From the NCBI RefSeq assembly GCF_008831285.2, contig NC_045138.2, positions 62,001 to 126,000 of the forward strand: a stretch of DNA of 64,000 nt, read 5' to 3'. The position numbers were made by a program, and so were the translations under genes. This DNA is from Nymphaea colorata. Lineage: Eukaryota > Streptophyta > Magnoliopsida > Nymphaeales > Nymphaeaceae. The notes beneath the pieces were generated by a model. The model searched no databases and was not told the DNA's origin. It saw nothing but the letters and a program-made list of their open reading frames with translations. Positions 45,901 to 58,200 of this stretch are shown in pieces; positions within the stretch are counted from its first letter, which is position 1; every line of letters starts with the position of its first letter.

Positions 45901-48241
45901 CTTCTGAAAGATATCATGTTTCTCGTATTACTTCTCTTCACATTGCAGGAATAACTTATCAACAACAGGAGCTAGTGGAGGCTGCAACCAATTTTTTTAC
46001 GCAGCTCTATGCATGGCAAGATTCCGAAATGTGCATTCTTGGTCCATCTGACTTTACTTTACCTCCCTCTCAAGCTCAAGCCTTGCAAATCCCATTTGCC
46101 CGCACAAAAATTCTTTCAGCTATTAGCGCTATGTCTAAGCTTAAGGTGCCTGGACCAGATGGCTTTATGGTTGACTTCTTTAAATGGCACTGGGATACAG
46201 TTGACGAAGAGGTATGCAATATTTTTATATAATTTCACCGGAATGCATTGCTTCCACAGGATGTGCACAAGTACTTAATTACACTTATTCCCAAGCATGG
46301 ATCAGACAACAATATTTCAAACTTTCGTCCAATCTCCATAATGGGGGCTTTAAGAAGGATCATTGCTAAGGTAATCGATGCAAGAAGTTACCACTTCTCC
46401 CTTAATTAATTTCACATGATCAGTTTGCATTTATACCGGGGAGAGACATTCATTATGCTTTTTTTTTTTGCCTCTGAGACTATACACTCTATGAACAAGT
46501 CAAAGCGCTCTTTCTTCATGCTCAAAGTAGACTTAAAAAAGGCCTTTGATTGCTTATCTTGGGCTTATTTATTGCAAGTATTGGAGTATATGAATTTTGG
46601 TAGATAGTACATCTCTTGGATCAAAGAGTTGCTTACTAAATCAAAGGCATCTCTCGTGGTCAATAAACGTCGAGGGCCCTCCTTTATACCACAACGAGGA
46701 GTTAGGCAAGGCTGCCCCTTATCTCCTGTATTGTTCAATATTGCAGTAGAAGGTTTAGCAGACTTGATTAAAAGGGCGGTCGCACGCAGGTTGCTTAACC
46801 CGATCAATGTGGATGGCCTCTCATCTAATATTATTCAGTATGCGGATGACTTGATCTTTTTTGGAGAAGCAACTCCTCAACAGATGATGGTAACATTGCT
46901 CATTATTCGTATATTCTCTATGGCATCTGGTCTTGACATTAATGAAGGTAAAACATCTATTACCTTGTTCCATGTTGATGCATACACTAAGTTTGTGGCT
47001 TCTCACATTTTTCAATGCCGAATTGTGGATCTTCCTATCGATTACTTAGGCCTTCCCCTTCAAATTCAAGCAATCAAGACACCCTCTTGGTTGCCAATCA
47101 TAAATAATATTAATAATAGACTGGCCTCTTGGAAGTTGAGATATTTGTCCTTAGCTTGTCGGGTAACCATGATCAAGCATGTCCTCTCCTCTGTGCCTTC
47201 TTATTTTATATTGGTGCTTTCCCTACCTATCAAGGTAGAGAGGGAGATCAATCGTATTCTCAAGAGATTTTTGTAGTGTGGGATAAACTTGGAGAGAAAA
47301 AAACATCTTGTGGCTTGGGAATATGTTACTCAGCCTTCTGCTCGTGGAGGTTTAGGAATCCCAGATATCAGAAAGAGAAATATTTCTCTTATTTTAAAGT
47401 GGTAGGCATTCATCCAAGACTCCAATTCAATTTGTGCAACGGCCTTGCAACACAAATACAATTTGCATAGTCTCTCTTCTCTCCTCAATAGACGAAGAGT
47501 GTCTCATTTGATGAAGTCTTGGATATCTACCTTCATTAAGTGCAATTCGAAGACGGATTTCATAGAGCATTTTTCTTCATGAGCTAGAGATGGCGAAGGG
47601 AGTTTCTCTATACATCTTGCATATAGCTTGCTTCAACCTCCCGGGAACAACTGGTTTCCTCATAATCTTCTTTGGGCTGGAGGTCCTACTCGACGATCTA
47701 AAACTCTTGCATGGCTCATTCTGTTGGACCGCATTCAGCCTCAAAATAACCTCAAAAAGTCTGGTTTTCACCTTGCGAGTAGATGCCCCCTATGTTGTTG
47801 TGCTGAAGAAACTACCACTCACCTGGTGTGGTTTTGTAGAGTGTCTCAAGATCTTTATGCGCTTACCTGGTTTATGCCTCCCATCGAAGTCACAAACATA
47901 TCTACAATCGAGACCTGATCCATGGACCAGTTAGAGTGAAAAACAAAAAGAAATGACGCACCATTTGGAGAATTTGACTGTTTACATTTTGGTGGGTCAT
48001 TTAGAACTCCAGAAATGTTATTATTTATAGAAATGGGGCGGTCTCAGTTGAACGCATGACTTCCTCCATTTTGTATGATATTTGGTTAATTTCTCGTAAC
48101 CTATGGGGAAATACTGATGCCTTCAACCTCATACAAGATTTAAGAGCTGATTTGTAGAAGTAATCTTTTTTCAAGTTCAACTTTTTGTTGGACTTATGTT
48201 AATGTTATTTTTCTTCTCTCTCTCTCCCTCTCTCTCTCTCT
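43000..48241 (+). mobile_element. LINE (non-LTR retrotransposon), near full-length but decayed, copy A
   Basis: Plant LINE with parts in the expected order. An ORF1-like stretch has a possible zinc knuckle (CFHCGRPASSL, about 43740). The apurinic-type endonuclease (about 44900-45486) has ILAGDFNCLL, AYTWSNN, DRVLVSPD and SDHGAIVLS. The reverse transcriptase (46140-47276) has KVPGPDGF, VDLKKAFDCLSW, QRGVRQGCPLSPVLFN and the catalytic YADD (about 46839-46850). The zinc-binding zf-RVT region (47628-47918) has RCPLCCCAEETTTHLVWFC. Reading frames shift repeatedly and stops interrupt them (for example between 45355 and 45362, and at 47276), so it is dead. The 3' end is a (CT)n tract (48208-48241). 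The 5' limit lies in CT-rich DNA and is uncertain. Confidence 0.88.
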
Positions 48242-48599
48242 GTGCACCCAGGAAGTAAGCCTACCAGTGTAAAATTTCTACGATAACATTTCAGGCTTAT
48301 ATAGTCGATCCATCATAGGTTACCCTGCATGGATTCTTTGAACAAATTACTCTTAATAGCAGGATTTTGCGCTTGGATAATGAAAATGAAGCGAGACTTG
48401 CACGTGGTGCATTGGACTCAAAGTCCCTGCAAGGAATTGATGGGATCATTTTTGGCTGTCTAGTGACTTTCCTCTAGCCAACGGGATGACATATATTGGT
48501 TCTGAGGGTTGGTTGCCCCTTAACGGTTTGGTACAACAGGAGATTCAGAAGCAAATGTAAGGAGAATGTTTACCATGCCATTATTAGTTTATCTGGAAA

Positions 48600-48749
48600 A
48601 GGAGGAATAGCTCAAAGCAAGGGCAATTGCCCACACATACCAATAAAAATATCTTTTTTAGAAACTATTTTTTTTACATATATACATGTAAATGCTCCTC
48701 AAATATATGGTGAGTACCCCTCAACCAAATGTATATGGCTCCGCCACTG
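48600..48749 (+). mobile_element. Family E short element
   Basis: GGGCAATTGCCCACAC and GTATATGGCTCCGCCACTG resemble the 3' part of the copy at 55641. The left end is poorly conserved. Confidence 0.55.
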
Positions 48750-49429
48750 ACTCAAATCATGGAGGAAAGGGAGCCCTACTGACGTGGGAGCTCATGCACA
48801 GAACTATTGCTGGGAGAACTTGGTAAAACCCAGACTCTTAGGTCAGGGATAAAAACCAGATCCGTTAATTGTTTGATAAAAAATATTTTAAATAAAATAT
48901 AAACATCTTAATATATTCACAAAAACTATTTTGATATAAAACATGCTTTGAATCAAGTTGTTTTTATAAAAAATGTTGATTTTCCTGTTACCAAAATGTT
49001 GATGCTATGATAGCCATTCATTTTTGCTTATTATAAAAACACTAATAAAACTCAAAAAACGATCAATTTAATATATATTTTGCATCAACCTATCGTTAAG
49101 ATTACATTGGTAAGGTTAGATTTAAAAGAAAAAAAAAACCTTAAATATCATATTTGAAGGGTCTAATTTTTGTCCTTGATATGGTTTCTACCAAATTCCA
49201 ATCACTCCTATCGCAGGTATGAAATTTTGCCATGGAGCAGAGCCTAAATGTTAGTAGGATGATTCGGGAATGAAATGTATTGGGTTTGCCTTGGGGAGGA
49301 GCACAATGTTTTCTGCATTCACCTCGCAGTAGCCTCCGAATGGCATTTAAACTGGGATTTCTGCTGTGGTTAGGAAACTATAATGACAGTTTTAGCTATG
49401 GAATTCCGAAATGCAAAGAATTGGATCAG

Positions 49430-49631
49430 TGGTTTGCTCTAGAAAATTTTGGTTGATGGGCACTAATTGACTTTTCGTTTAGGAGAATGAGTGATTGCAA
49501 AACACTGATTGTGTCGTCACTACATGCAGCTGGACCTAACTATACTAGGTTCAGATTAATCACAATGCAATATTTTAGGAGCTGGCATGAACAGTGACCC
49601 ACGCTAGACACGTAGTAACTCCGCTACTGGC
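49430..49631 (+). mobile_element. Family E short element
   Basis: The left part GCTCTAGAAAATTTTGGTTG then GGGCACTAATTG, and the right part GGCATGAACAGTGACCCACG then AACTCCGCTACTGG, align with the copy at 55641. The longest copy seen. Confidence 0.6.
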
Positions 49632-50999
49632 TAGAGGTATTGAAGAGATGATTAGGTGCACTTGTCAGCAAATGTTACTTGATCTTCAATTTAACTGCCG
49701 CATGTCGATGAACGAAATGGCAGAAGTTACCTTCTCTCCGAAATATAAAACTACTTTCAACAAAACAAAAAAATACAGAAAAATAAGAAAATGTCTCCCC
49801 CTTGTGGACTTCAATCCTTTGTGCGTCTTATCGTCTTTGCACTAGTCTAAAATAGTAAGTAATTGTGGGCTGCCTGAAAATGGACGTCAGTAATGATCGG
49901 CAAGAGGTCTGGACCTGTTCCCTTGTGTGCTTCTTAGCTGACCTAAACCTTGAGGATTTTTAGCAAATAGAACATTTTGTGAACATGTTCTATAAATCTT
50001 TCTTATACACGATAACAGATTCAGGAACACTTAGTTTTAGTGTTTCAATGATCTGCTCTAATCTTTAAAATAGGTTCATAAAATACTTACAAAGTGTTTT
50101 AACTGCTAAAGGATCACTTAAGTTCCTATTTATAAATACTTTTTTTGCAAATACAGGCTACCAATAGTTTCATGGGGAGCAGGCTCCACTTGATACAATG
50201 CCATCGACCGTTTTATCTAAAAATCAAAATATCTTTGTTTTCACGCACACGTACAAAAAAAAAGGAAAAATAAAATTTTTAGTAGTTATAATTTTGAAAG
50301 ATCTTCATCTGACAGCTATAAGATTTTGGAAACTGTATTTAAGTCCCTATAAAATTTTGAAAATATAGTTTGTCCTTCCCAAAAAAAAATTTCTAACTCC
50401 TCTTAATGTGCTGCCAAATTTTTTCACGTTAGGTGAGCAAGGCAGATATTAAAAATCAAAATCATGGACATTTTTTTTTGCTGTAAAGAAATAATGGAAA
50501 TAATTTACGGCTTTCATGCATGCGTGCAGGACAAGTCACTAAGTAAGCATGGAGGGCGCACTTCATGTGTCAAATGGTTTTCAAGTTTCAAACACCACTT
50601 TGGGAGTACCCTCAATATGCAGTCTGGATTTAATGTAAACCCAAATAATATGACCAACTCCAAGGCCCCACCCGGCCTCGATCTTCTTTACTTCCATGCT
50701 TCATTCTTCATGGCAGAGTTCAAGTTCAGAACAATCTTAAGGTTGTGGTTGTTTCACTGTGGATCTGACATCCACGGTGAACTGAGATCTCAGATTCATA
50801 GATTTAATGTTCACTCAACCTTTAATTCATGGTTGTTAACATGTAGCATGAATTTAAAATCCATGCTACTAAGACAATAATCTGAGGATATCTCAAAACA
50901 GACTTTTCTATGCAGCCTCAGGTCCAAGTCCCCAGACTATCAAACGCAACCTGAAAAGTCCCACCTCCAGCTTGCTAGCAAATGTTGTCTTATCGCTTT

Positions 51000-51451
51000 C
51001 ATAAGGAAACAAAACAGCCTTACATTTGTTCTGGGCATGTCCAATTATGGAGAGGATCTTTTCCGATTGGTATCATAGCGCAACACATTCTATTCGATGT
51101 CAAATCTATTTGCATCATAGGGCCGCTCATTTGTCACGTGGCTAGCTTTTAATTTTAAGGAATTATGTTACTTTTCCTTTCTTGTATTATTGCGACTAAT
51201 ATTTTGTTGGCTACATTTTGGTGGGTCATTTGGAACCCTAGGAATGATATTATTTATAGGAATGAGGTGGTCTCAATTCAGTGCATGGCATTCTCCATTT
51301 TGTATGACGTCTAGTTATGGGAAAAATGATAGTATCTTCACCTTTTTTAAGAATTAAGAGCAGACTTTTAGATGTAATTTCTTTTTCTAAGTTCAACTTT
51401 TTGTTGGCCTTATGTTAATGTTATTTTCTTCTCTCTCTCTCTCTATCTCTC
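51000..51451 (+). mobile_element. LINE 3' tail, copy of the same family as A
   Basis: CTACATTTTGGTGGGTCATT, then ATGATATTATTTATAGGAAT and CTCCATTTTGTATGA, parallel 47980-48090 of copy A. It ends CAACTTTTTGTTGGCCTTAT and then a (CT)n tract at about 51431-51451, as in copy A. Severely 5'-truncated. Confidence 0.75.
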
Positions 51452-51611
51452 TTGTTAACACCTACAACTAGTGCCCTGCACCACCACCCCAAGGATTCAT
51501 GGCTTTTTACTAGGCTTCCTTAGCTCATTATCTGTTGATTGTGAATTTAAGAAAGAGCGGAGCAGCCATGTCTTCAAGAATGTTCCCTCCACTGTCACGG
51601 CTAATTTGAAT

Positions 51612-51786
51612 GTAGAGCTAGGAGTTTTTTGGTCATGGGGCACTTGCACTGGTCACAAAAATTTGATGTGGGCACTGCATGTAATTTTGGAGTCACAACA
51701 ATGTAATGTTGAGACATTATAATGCGAGCTTTTAATGACTGGTGTGGGCAGTGACCCACCCCAGCCAACAAATAGCTCCGCTACTG
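51612..51786 (+). mobile_element. Family E short element
   Basis: AGAGCTAGGAGTTTTTTGGT then GGGGCACTTG at the left, and GTGTGGGCAGTGACCCACC then AATAGCTCCGCTACTG at the right, match the copy at 55641. Confidence 0.65.
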
Positions 51787-52042
51787 CTTTCAACCTCTCT
51801 CAAAAGTGTTCTGCACCTTGCTCTTGGGATTGGATGCCGCATACACTCAGCTGACCATATATTTATTCCTTTCTTGCTCTTACTTTTTTTCTATTTTTCA
51901 AGCTTTTGTTTTGCTTTGCTGCTTTTGTACTGGGGAGACAGATAATTGTTACTGTGATTTCTATTATTTCGGTTCTCTCTCAATCTATATTGTTTTTCAT
52001 ATTTCCTTAGGGGAAACTGCTTTTACTGTAAAGCCCCCTAAT

Positions 52043-52405
52043 TAGGGATCTCAATATGTCCGATTTAAATCGGACATCCAACCGAATTGTTCCACAAAAA
52101 TCAGATATGAAAAAAAAAATTAATATCTTATTAAGAATCAAATCAGATTCGGATTTAAAAAATGATATTCAATAGGATTCATATTCAAATTCGAATACTA
52201 ATTCAGATAGGATTTATTTTTAAATAAATATCCTACATCTAATGCTTTTACAATTCAAAAATTAGTCAAATTTGGCTAAAAATTCAGATTCAGATTTAGA
52301 TATGAATGCAAAAGCTGGATTTAGATTGTGAAGTCAGATTTGATATTCAGATTCAAATATGACTTTTCTTTGTCCGTATTTGATTCCGATCGGTTGACAT
52401 CTCTA
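52043..52405. mobile_element. hAT-type MITE, family B (copy 2)
   Basis: Ends TAGGGATCTCAATATG and CGGTTGACATCTCTA are the same inverted termini as at 16296-16730. Flanks CCCCTAAT (52035-52042) and CCCCCATT (52406-52413) are a decayed 8-bp duplication (6 of 8 match). The body is again made of GATTCGGAT/ATCCGAATC-type words. 363 bp. Confidence 0.8.
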
Positions 52406-53077
52406 CCCCCATTGTCATATACCCTTATGCTTTCAAGATTCCGGCTTGATTTAAAAGAACAAGTAAACTTATGGTACATCATTTAACTCCGGTATCATGT
52501 TGTCATGAATTATAGCCCAAGAGTCACATCTCTTCGTATTGTTTGACACCCAGTTTGGTCTAATATATTTTCATTTGATCATCTCTCTCTCTTTCTTTCC
52601 ACATTCATATTGGTGCCAACCAGGATTTCAATTGGCTATTAAGTGTCCCATATCACTCCATTCAAAGGAAACCAAGGTCTTCCAGAAAATCTTTAGACTA
52701 ATCTGGTCTTCTTCAATTGGCTATTAATATACTTGTTATATTAGATTAACCTGGTCTTCTCAAAATAGGATATTCGTCACCTTATGCGGAAAAAAATCCC
52801 CACAAGTTAGAATGAATAAAAGATAGCCAACTTTATGTTGGATATGGTTGTTCACTTTGCGATGAAACCGTAAGGCCTACTGGCTAAGAATCAAATATTT
52901 TATAGAAACAGAGCAGTCACTACTCGGCAGGTTGCTAATTATGCCTCATGACCAACAACAAGTGGGATTGCTAGACCTCTACAAAAAACTGCAATCCCTT
53001 ATAGATTGTTCTACGTTGGCTCCCAACAGGCCCCAATAATTGTTGGGCTTGTTCCCAGTGTCATTTGCACCCTTCTC

Positions 53078-53084
<7 letters not shown>

Positions 53085-53150
<66 letters not shown>
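53085..53150. repeat. Compound (CT)n(AT)n microsatellite
   Basis: A (CT)n tract runs into about 15 AT units. The sequence just before it (about 52880-53085, TATTTTATAGAAACAGAGCA and GTTGGGCTTGTTCCCAGTGT) weakly resembles LINE copy A near its 3' end, so this may be another CT-tailed LINE end. Confidence 0.85.
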
Positions 53151-53152
<2 letters not shown>

Positions 53153-53261
53153 ACGTACTAAAATTTGGCGTTGCAACCAGACATGCATCAATTGCTCATT
53201 CTCGTAGGCCTTTTAAAACTGTTTGGTCTCTTCTAAAGTGACGTTGAATGAAAACACTAAG

Positions 53262-53510
53262 CCTGGGTAACGGGCTCGGGTACCCGACGGATAGGTACCT
53301 AGTACTCAGCTTGATGGGGTTTGATTAACAATTTTTTTAAATTTATTTATTATTTTTAATAATAATATATTTTTTAGTATTAAAAATATATTTCAAATTC
53401 AAATTTTGTATTTTAATTGAGCTGGCGAGACCAAACCCAAGCTCGGGTTTTGAGCATTGGGCCAACCCGGGCCCAATTCTTATGGGGCCAGGCCAACCCA
53501 GTTCTCAGGT
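53262..53510. mobile_element. GC-ended MITE, family A (copy 5)
   Basis: The left end CCTGGGTAACGGGCTCGGG and right end GGCCAACCCAGTTCTCAGG are imperfect inverted repeats around a TTTTTTAAATTTATTTATTA core. CTAAG lies on both sides (53257-53261 and 53511-53515). Removing the element restores a continuous LINE reading frame across the join. Confidence 0.75.
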
Positions 53511-54340
53511 CTAAGAACAACAGTCACATCACTATTATTAATGGTGGTGTGGGGACATCTTCTGACCTAGCCAATATATTTGGCTACACCATAAGAGGGG
53601 CAAAGCTAAGGGAGGCCTTGGACCCTTTTTTTAAAAAAAAAAAAAAAAAAAAACTACATGTAAATTTTGAAAAATTTCATTTGCCTTACATAAAAATTTT
53701 AAAATATAATATTTTAGCTCATGTCAAAGTTTAGAAACTTTAATTTTAGCTCTAGCCATAAAAAAAAAAAATTCTAGCTTCGCCCTTAACCACAAGTGGT
53801 CAAGCGAAGTGAAGTTTAAGTATTTGGGTCGTCCTTTGCATGCCTTCGACATCGTTGACAAGATTGAAAAGAAACTCCAAGCTCAAAAGGGTCAGTACCT
53901 CTCGCGCTATGCCTCTTCGACAAGTTCTGTCAACGATTCGCGTGTTTAGATGATGGCCCATATGATGCCAGCTTGTGTAGTCTCAGGGATTAATGCCATT
54001 CTTAGGCGCTTCCATTGTAACGAATGGTGACGGCAGTGGCTCTAATCGGCACCTCCACTGGTGGGAGGAGATCATCGGGCCTAAGCAATTTGGAGGCCTT
54101 AGTTTAGTATCCCTTAGCGAATGGATTGCCATCCTTCTTAAGTTGTTGATTTTATCCAACCATATGTATGTCCAAGCGGCGCAGGCGCTTCTGGAAATTC
54201 TGGCTGTTTACGAGTTGGCAGGCAACTATGGTTACTAAGGGATGACGTCGTCTTTGGTGAGGAACGCGTCAATTTGAGAACCTTGGAGTTGGACATAATG
54301 TTTGATGTTGCTCTTTTCTTTTTATTTGAAGACAAAAATT
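53511..54340 (+). mobile_element. Fragment of a second LINE lineage, copy C
   Basis: TSSDLANIFGYTI before the nested family C element, and VKFKYLGRPLHAFDIVDKIE then KKLQAQKGQYLSRYA after it, are the post-RT 'YLG-PL' and 'L--WKG--LS-AGR' blocks of plant LINEs. HLHWWEEIIGPKQFGGLS follows as the 'W--V--PK--GGLG' block. It differs clearly from copies A and B at these blocks. Several stops; no domains upstream or downstream. Confidence 0.7.
53596..53788 (+). mobile_element. hAT-type MITE, family C, nested in LINE C
   Basis: Ends AGGGGCAAAGCTA and TAGCTTCGCCCTTA are inverted repeats. ACCATAAG (53588-53595) and ACCACAAG (53789-53796) are an 8-bp target duplication with one mismatch. The interior shares AAGTTTAGAAACTTTAATTT with the other copies and has two A-runs. 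Confidence 0.85.
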
Positions 54341-54588
54341 ACCACTTTTCTTAAGCCTCAGGGTTGTCTTATCACCTTTTTGGTATCTTATCTCATTTAA
54401 AGTTTATCCTTTGTATTGCTTTTATATTTTGCTGTTTTGCCAGTGGTCTTCAGCTGTATGTTTTCTTCCTCCAACCTTGACTCGTGGCCAGGTTTTTTAG
54501 TGATATGAGCTGACTCCAATGATTCTATACTTCCAACATCTTGTTCGAGACTGGTCACGTTGAGTGTCTCCTGTATCGTGGTTGTATT

Positions 54589-56062
54589 TGCTGCAAGTGT
54601 TGGAGTGTATGAATTTTGTTAGACGATATGTCTCTTGGATGAAAGATTTGCTTACCAAATAAAAGACATATCTCGTTGTCAATGGATGTCGAGTGCCCTC
54701 CTTGATACCGCAAAGAGAAGTTCGGCAAGGCTGGCTTTTATTCTCTGCCTTGTTCAACATAATAATAGAAGGTTTAGAAATCTTAATTAAAAGGGCAATC
54801 ACAAGTGTGTTGCTTAACCCGATCAATGTGGATGGCCTCTCATCTAATATTATTCAGTGTTGAGATGATGGTAACGTTGCTCATTATTCATATCTTCTTT
54901 ATGGCATCTAATCTTGACATTAATGAACGCAAAATGTCTATTACCTTCTTAAATGTTGAAATATACACTAAGTTTGCTACCTCTTATATTTTTTAATGTC
55001 AAATTGTTGATCTTCTTATTAAATACTTGGAGTTTCCTTTTCAAGTTCAAGTAATCAAGACACTCTCTTAGTTGTCGATCGTTGACAATATTAACATAGA
55101 TTGGCTTCTTTGAAATCTCGATATTTGTCCTCTTTTCCATCTTATTTCTTATTGGTACTCTCTTTACTTGCTAAGGTGGAAAAGGAGATCAATTGTATTC
55201 TCAAGAAATTTTTGTGACGTGGGACAAACCTAGAGAAGAAAAAACATCTCGTGGCTTGAGAATTGGTTACTCTGTGTTCTGCTCGTGGGGGTATACCAAT
55301 TCCATATATCAATAACAAAAAATATTTCTCTTATTTTAAAGTGATGGGCTTTTATTCAAAGCTCCAAATCAATTTGTGTGATGGGTGTGGGAGACAAATA
55401 CAATTTGCATAGTCTCTGTTTTGATTTGATGAGATCGTAGATATCTACCTTCATTAAGTGCAGTTCAAAGACAGTTTTTACAAAACATTTTTCTTTATGG
55501 GCATGAAAAGGCAAAAGGGTGTTTCTCTGTACCTCGTGCTTACAGTTTCCCTTCAACCTCTTGGTATTGACTGGTTCCTTCATAATCTTCTTTGGGCTGG
55601 GGTCTTATTCGACAATTCAAAACTCTTGTTTGGCTTATTCCCATGGTGGAGCTAGAATTTTTTTGCTATGGAGCACTCTTATAAAAATTCTCATTTTTGA
55701 AGGGACATAACATAAATAATGTAAGAAATCTATGTAAAAATATATGAAAATAAATAAAAATTTTGTTGCTGGCATGGGCAACTGCCCACGCAGTCTATAT
55801 ATAGCTCCGCTACTGGCTTATTCTGTTGGACCGCATTCAGACTCAAAATAACCTCAAATTGAAGTTGTCTCGTCTCAACGCATGGCATCCTCCATTATGA
55901 TGTTGGTTAATTTTTTTATAACTTATGGAGGAATGTGGTATATTCAACTTCTTACAAAACTTAAGAGCTGAGTCTTAAATGTAATTTCTTTTTTCAAGTT
56001 CAAATCTTTTTTTGGATTTGTGTTAATTTTATTCTCCTCTCTCTCTCTCTCTCTCTCTCTCC
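54589..56062 (+). mobile_element. LINE copy B, 5'-truncated, same family as A
   Basis: Parallel to copy A from about 46570 onwards: GCAAGTGTTGGAGTGTATGA, RT piece 'VRQGW-LFSALFN', FFMASNLDINERKMSIT, and a zf-RVT remnant beginning near 55560. The catalytic YADD block is lost: sequence jumps from ATTATTCAGTGT to the next block. Interrupted at 55641-55813 by a family E element. Ends in (CT)n at 56036-56062. Dead copy. Confidence 0.8.
55641..55813 (+). mobile_element. Family E short element, insertion proven by empty site
   Basis: Flanked by TGGCTTATTC on both sides (55631-55640 and 55814-55823). LINE copy A has the matching uninterrupted sequence CATGGCTCATTCTGTTGG (about 47711-47728), so the 173 bp between are an insertion. 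Ends GGTGGAGCTAG and AGCTCCGCTAC are a short inverted repeat. GGGCAACTGCCCACGC near the right end is a hairpin word. No coding capacity. Confidence 0.88.
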
Positions 56063-57624
56063 ACCTTTTTAGTAACAAGATAAGAAGAAAGATGCAAATA
56101 AAGGTAAGACCTGTGAGTATTTAGACAGGATACGTAGGAAATCGTTTAGGAAAGTATGACCTCTTTTAAGATCCATTAATCTTGTAGCCGGAAGAATGGT
56201 TGTAGAAAGAAGAAACCTAATGGATAACAAACCTAAGCGAAAACCTGACCTTTTAAACTTAACTATTAATTTTTTTTTTTTTTTGCAATCTCACCTTATA
56301 GGCATGATCCTAAGAGTAACTTGATGAGAAACATATATTTAGTTAGCTGGTTTCTTCTTCAAACAATAGTTTTTTAATAGTAAAAAAATGAACAACTTTT
56401 GTAACATCAAAACTTTGATAGTATAAAGATCAATTACTTTTACAAAAATTGTTTGAACTAAAGCACAATTTATATTAAATTAGTGTCTATAAACACATTA
56501 AACAGGTTCATTATTTTGGGTAAAATACTTTTTAACATGAATTTAAAAAGTCTGATTATATATATATATATATATATATGAAAATTAATTTGATTCCAAG
56601 TTTATCTTATATGCGCGAGTTGTTTTACAACGAGAGTTGTTTTCTCTGAATTTGGCGGCATGGATACATGGAGCGTGTTCGGTCGAAATCTTATCATAAC
56701 TATCGACGATATATGATGTAGGCTTCCTGTATTTTATGCATTTTAGGCAATTCGTATTTGCAATCTCTATCAGAAAAATAGACGATGTTGGCTTATCATA
56801 TTTTATGCATTTTCGGCTATTTGTTTTTGAATCTACAAATAGACGTTAACTTCTCTGGTGATTCAAAAGTTGAAACCCACTAACTCAAACCTATGGGTCA
56901 CATTTATATGGTCATATGTACAAGCAATTATGAAAAAAAATACCGGCAATAATATACACCTCGGCTCTGACAAATCTGAGCACTAATCAGATTTTGAGTT
57001 CACTTAAGAATTTAAAATCGATTCCCGATTAGTTTCGGATCATAAATGTTGGATCTTATGCTAGTCGGATCTGAATTCACGATTCAGTTAAATCCAGTAA
57101 AATAAAGTCCTGTTAATGGAATTCCGTAAATACTAAACCCGGACCAAATTAGGTCACAACTCTCACAATTAAAGATTTTTTTTTTCTGATTCTGGTTACC
57201 AACCGATTTTTAATTCATTTAGTCAAATTGAGGAAAAAGTTTTAAATTTGATTACCAATCATGTTCAGATTGAGTATGCAGCAACTGAATTTGAATTCAA
57301 CTATGATATCGCATTGAGATTCAAAACAAAGATGATCCAATTACATATATAGATTGTTGATTCTTATGTTTGTCGGAATTCAGTAACGAAAAAAAAAGAG
57401 CCCGATTCTAAGCCACAACCCAAATCCAATAAGATAAAATCTGATCAATGGTATCCAGTTAGGGCCAAATTAGACCAGAATGCAAACAAATTTATCCACT
57501 AAATCAAACGCGTAGATCGTATCTATATAAACTTATTTTTTAATGTTTATTTGGAGGGAACCGACTTTTGTATAAACTCCCTCAAGTCGTTACCCTTTAC
57601 ACTTCTTGCTTGCCTTGGCTTATG
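56063..57624. other. Intergenic, AT-rich
   Basis: No gene recognised. Holds a (TA)n run near 56559-56579 and a local repeat of TATTTTATGCATTTT-GGC (56731-56750 and 56797-56815). From 56990 to 57500 the words GATCTGAATTC and AATCCAGT suggest another decayed family B-like element. Confidence 0.45.
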
Positions 57625-58200
57625 GGTGGGGGTGAACACGAACCGAGTAGAGCCCGAGTTCACTCAGCTCGAGCTCGGCTCGACTAATGAATCCTCGAGC
57701 TCAACTCGGCTCAAGCTTGAGAACAACTCAACGGACTCGGTAGTTATGTGTGAGCTCGAGCTCGACTCGATTTAGGCTCGACAAACTCATTTGAATAAAA
57801 TTGATATTCATCGTTACGTGCTGAGCTCGAGCTCGACTCGTTTAAGGCTCGACAAACTCGTTTGAATAGAATTGATATATTCATCGTTATGTGTTGAGCT
57901 CAAGCTCAACTCGATTAAAGCTTGACAAACTAGTAAACTCGTTTGAATATATCGACTTGATTAAGGCTCGAGCTCGACTCGACAGTTACGTGTTGAGCTC
58001 GAATTCAATTCGATTATTTGAACGAGTTGACTCATGAACTCGAGCTCGACTCGGCAGTTACGTGTTGAGCTCGAATTCAATTCGATTATTTGAACGAGTC
58101 GACTCATGAACTCGAGCTCGACTCGTTAAGTAAATGACTCGTCTCAAACTCGTTCATGAGCCGAGCTTTAATGACTCGAGCTCGACTCGTTGTTCACCCT
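57625..58200. mobile_element. Family D element with internal tandem repeats (copy 2, opposite orientation)
   Basis: Outer ends GGGGGTGAACACGAACCGAG and CTCGTTGTTCACCC are inverted-repeat-like. Internal units of about 75 bp (CTCGAGCTCGACTCGATTAA, AGGCTCGACAAACTCGTTTG, ATATTCATCGTTACGTG) are the reverse complement of the unit at 27727-28360. A second sub-repeat of about 60 bp with GAACGAGTCGACTCATGAAC is present at 58015-58110. Confidence 0.75.

Noticed and set aside
46140-47276. Functional reverse transcriptase gene
   Set aside because: Catalytic motifs are present, but frames shift before and after, so no full protein can be made.
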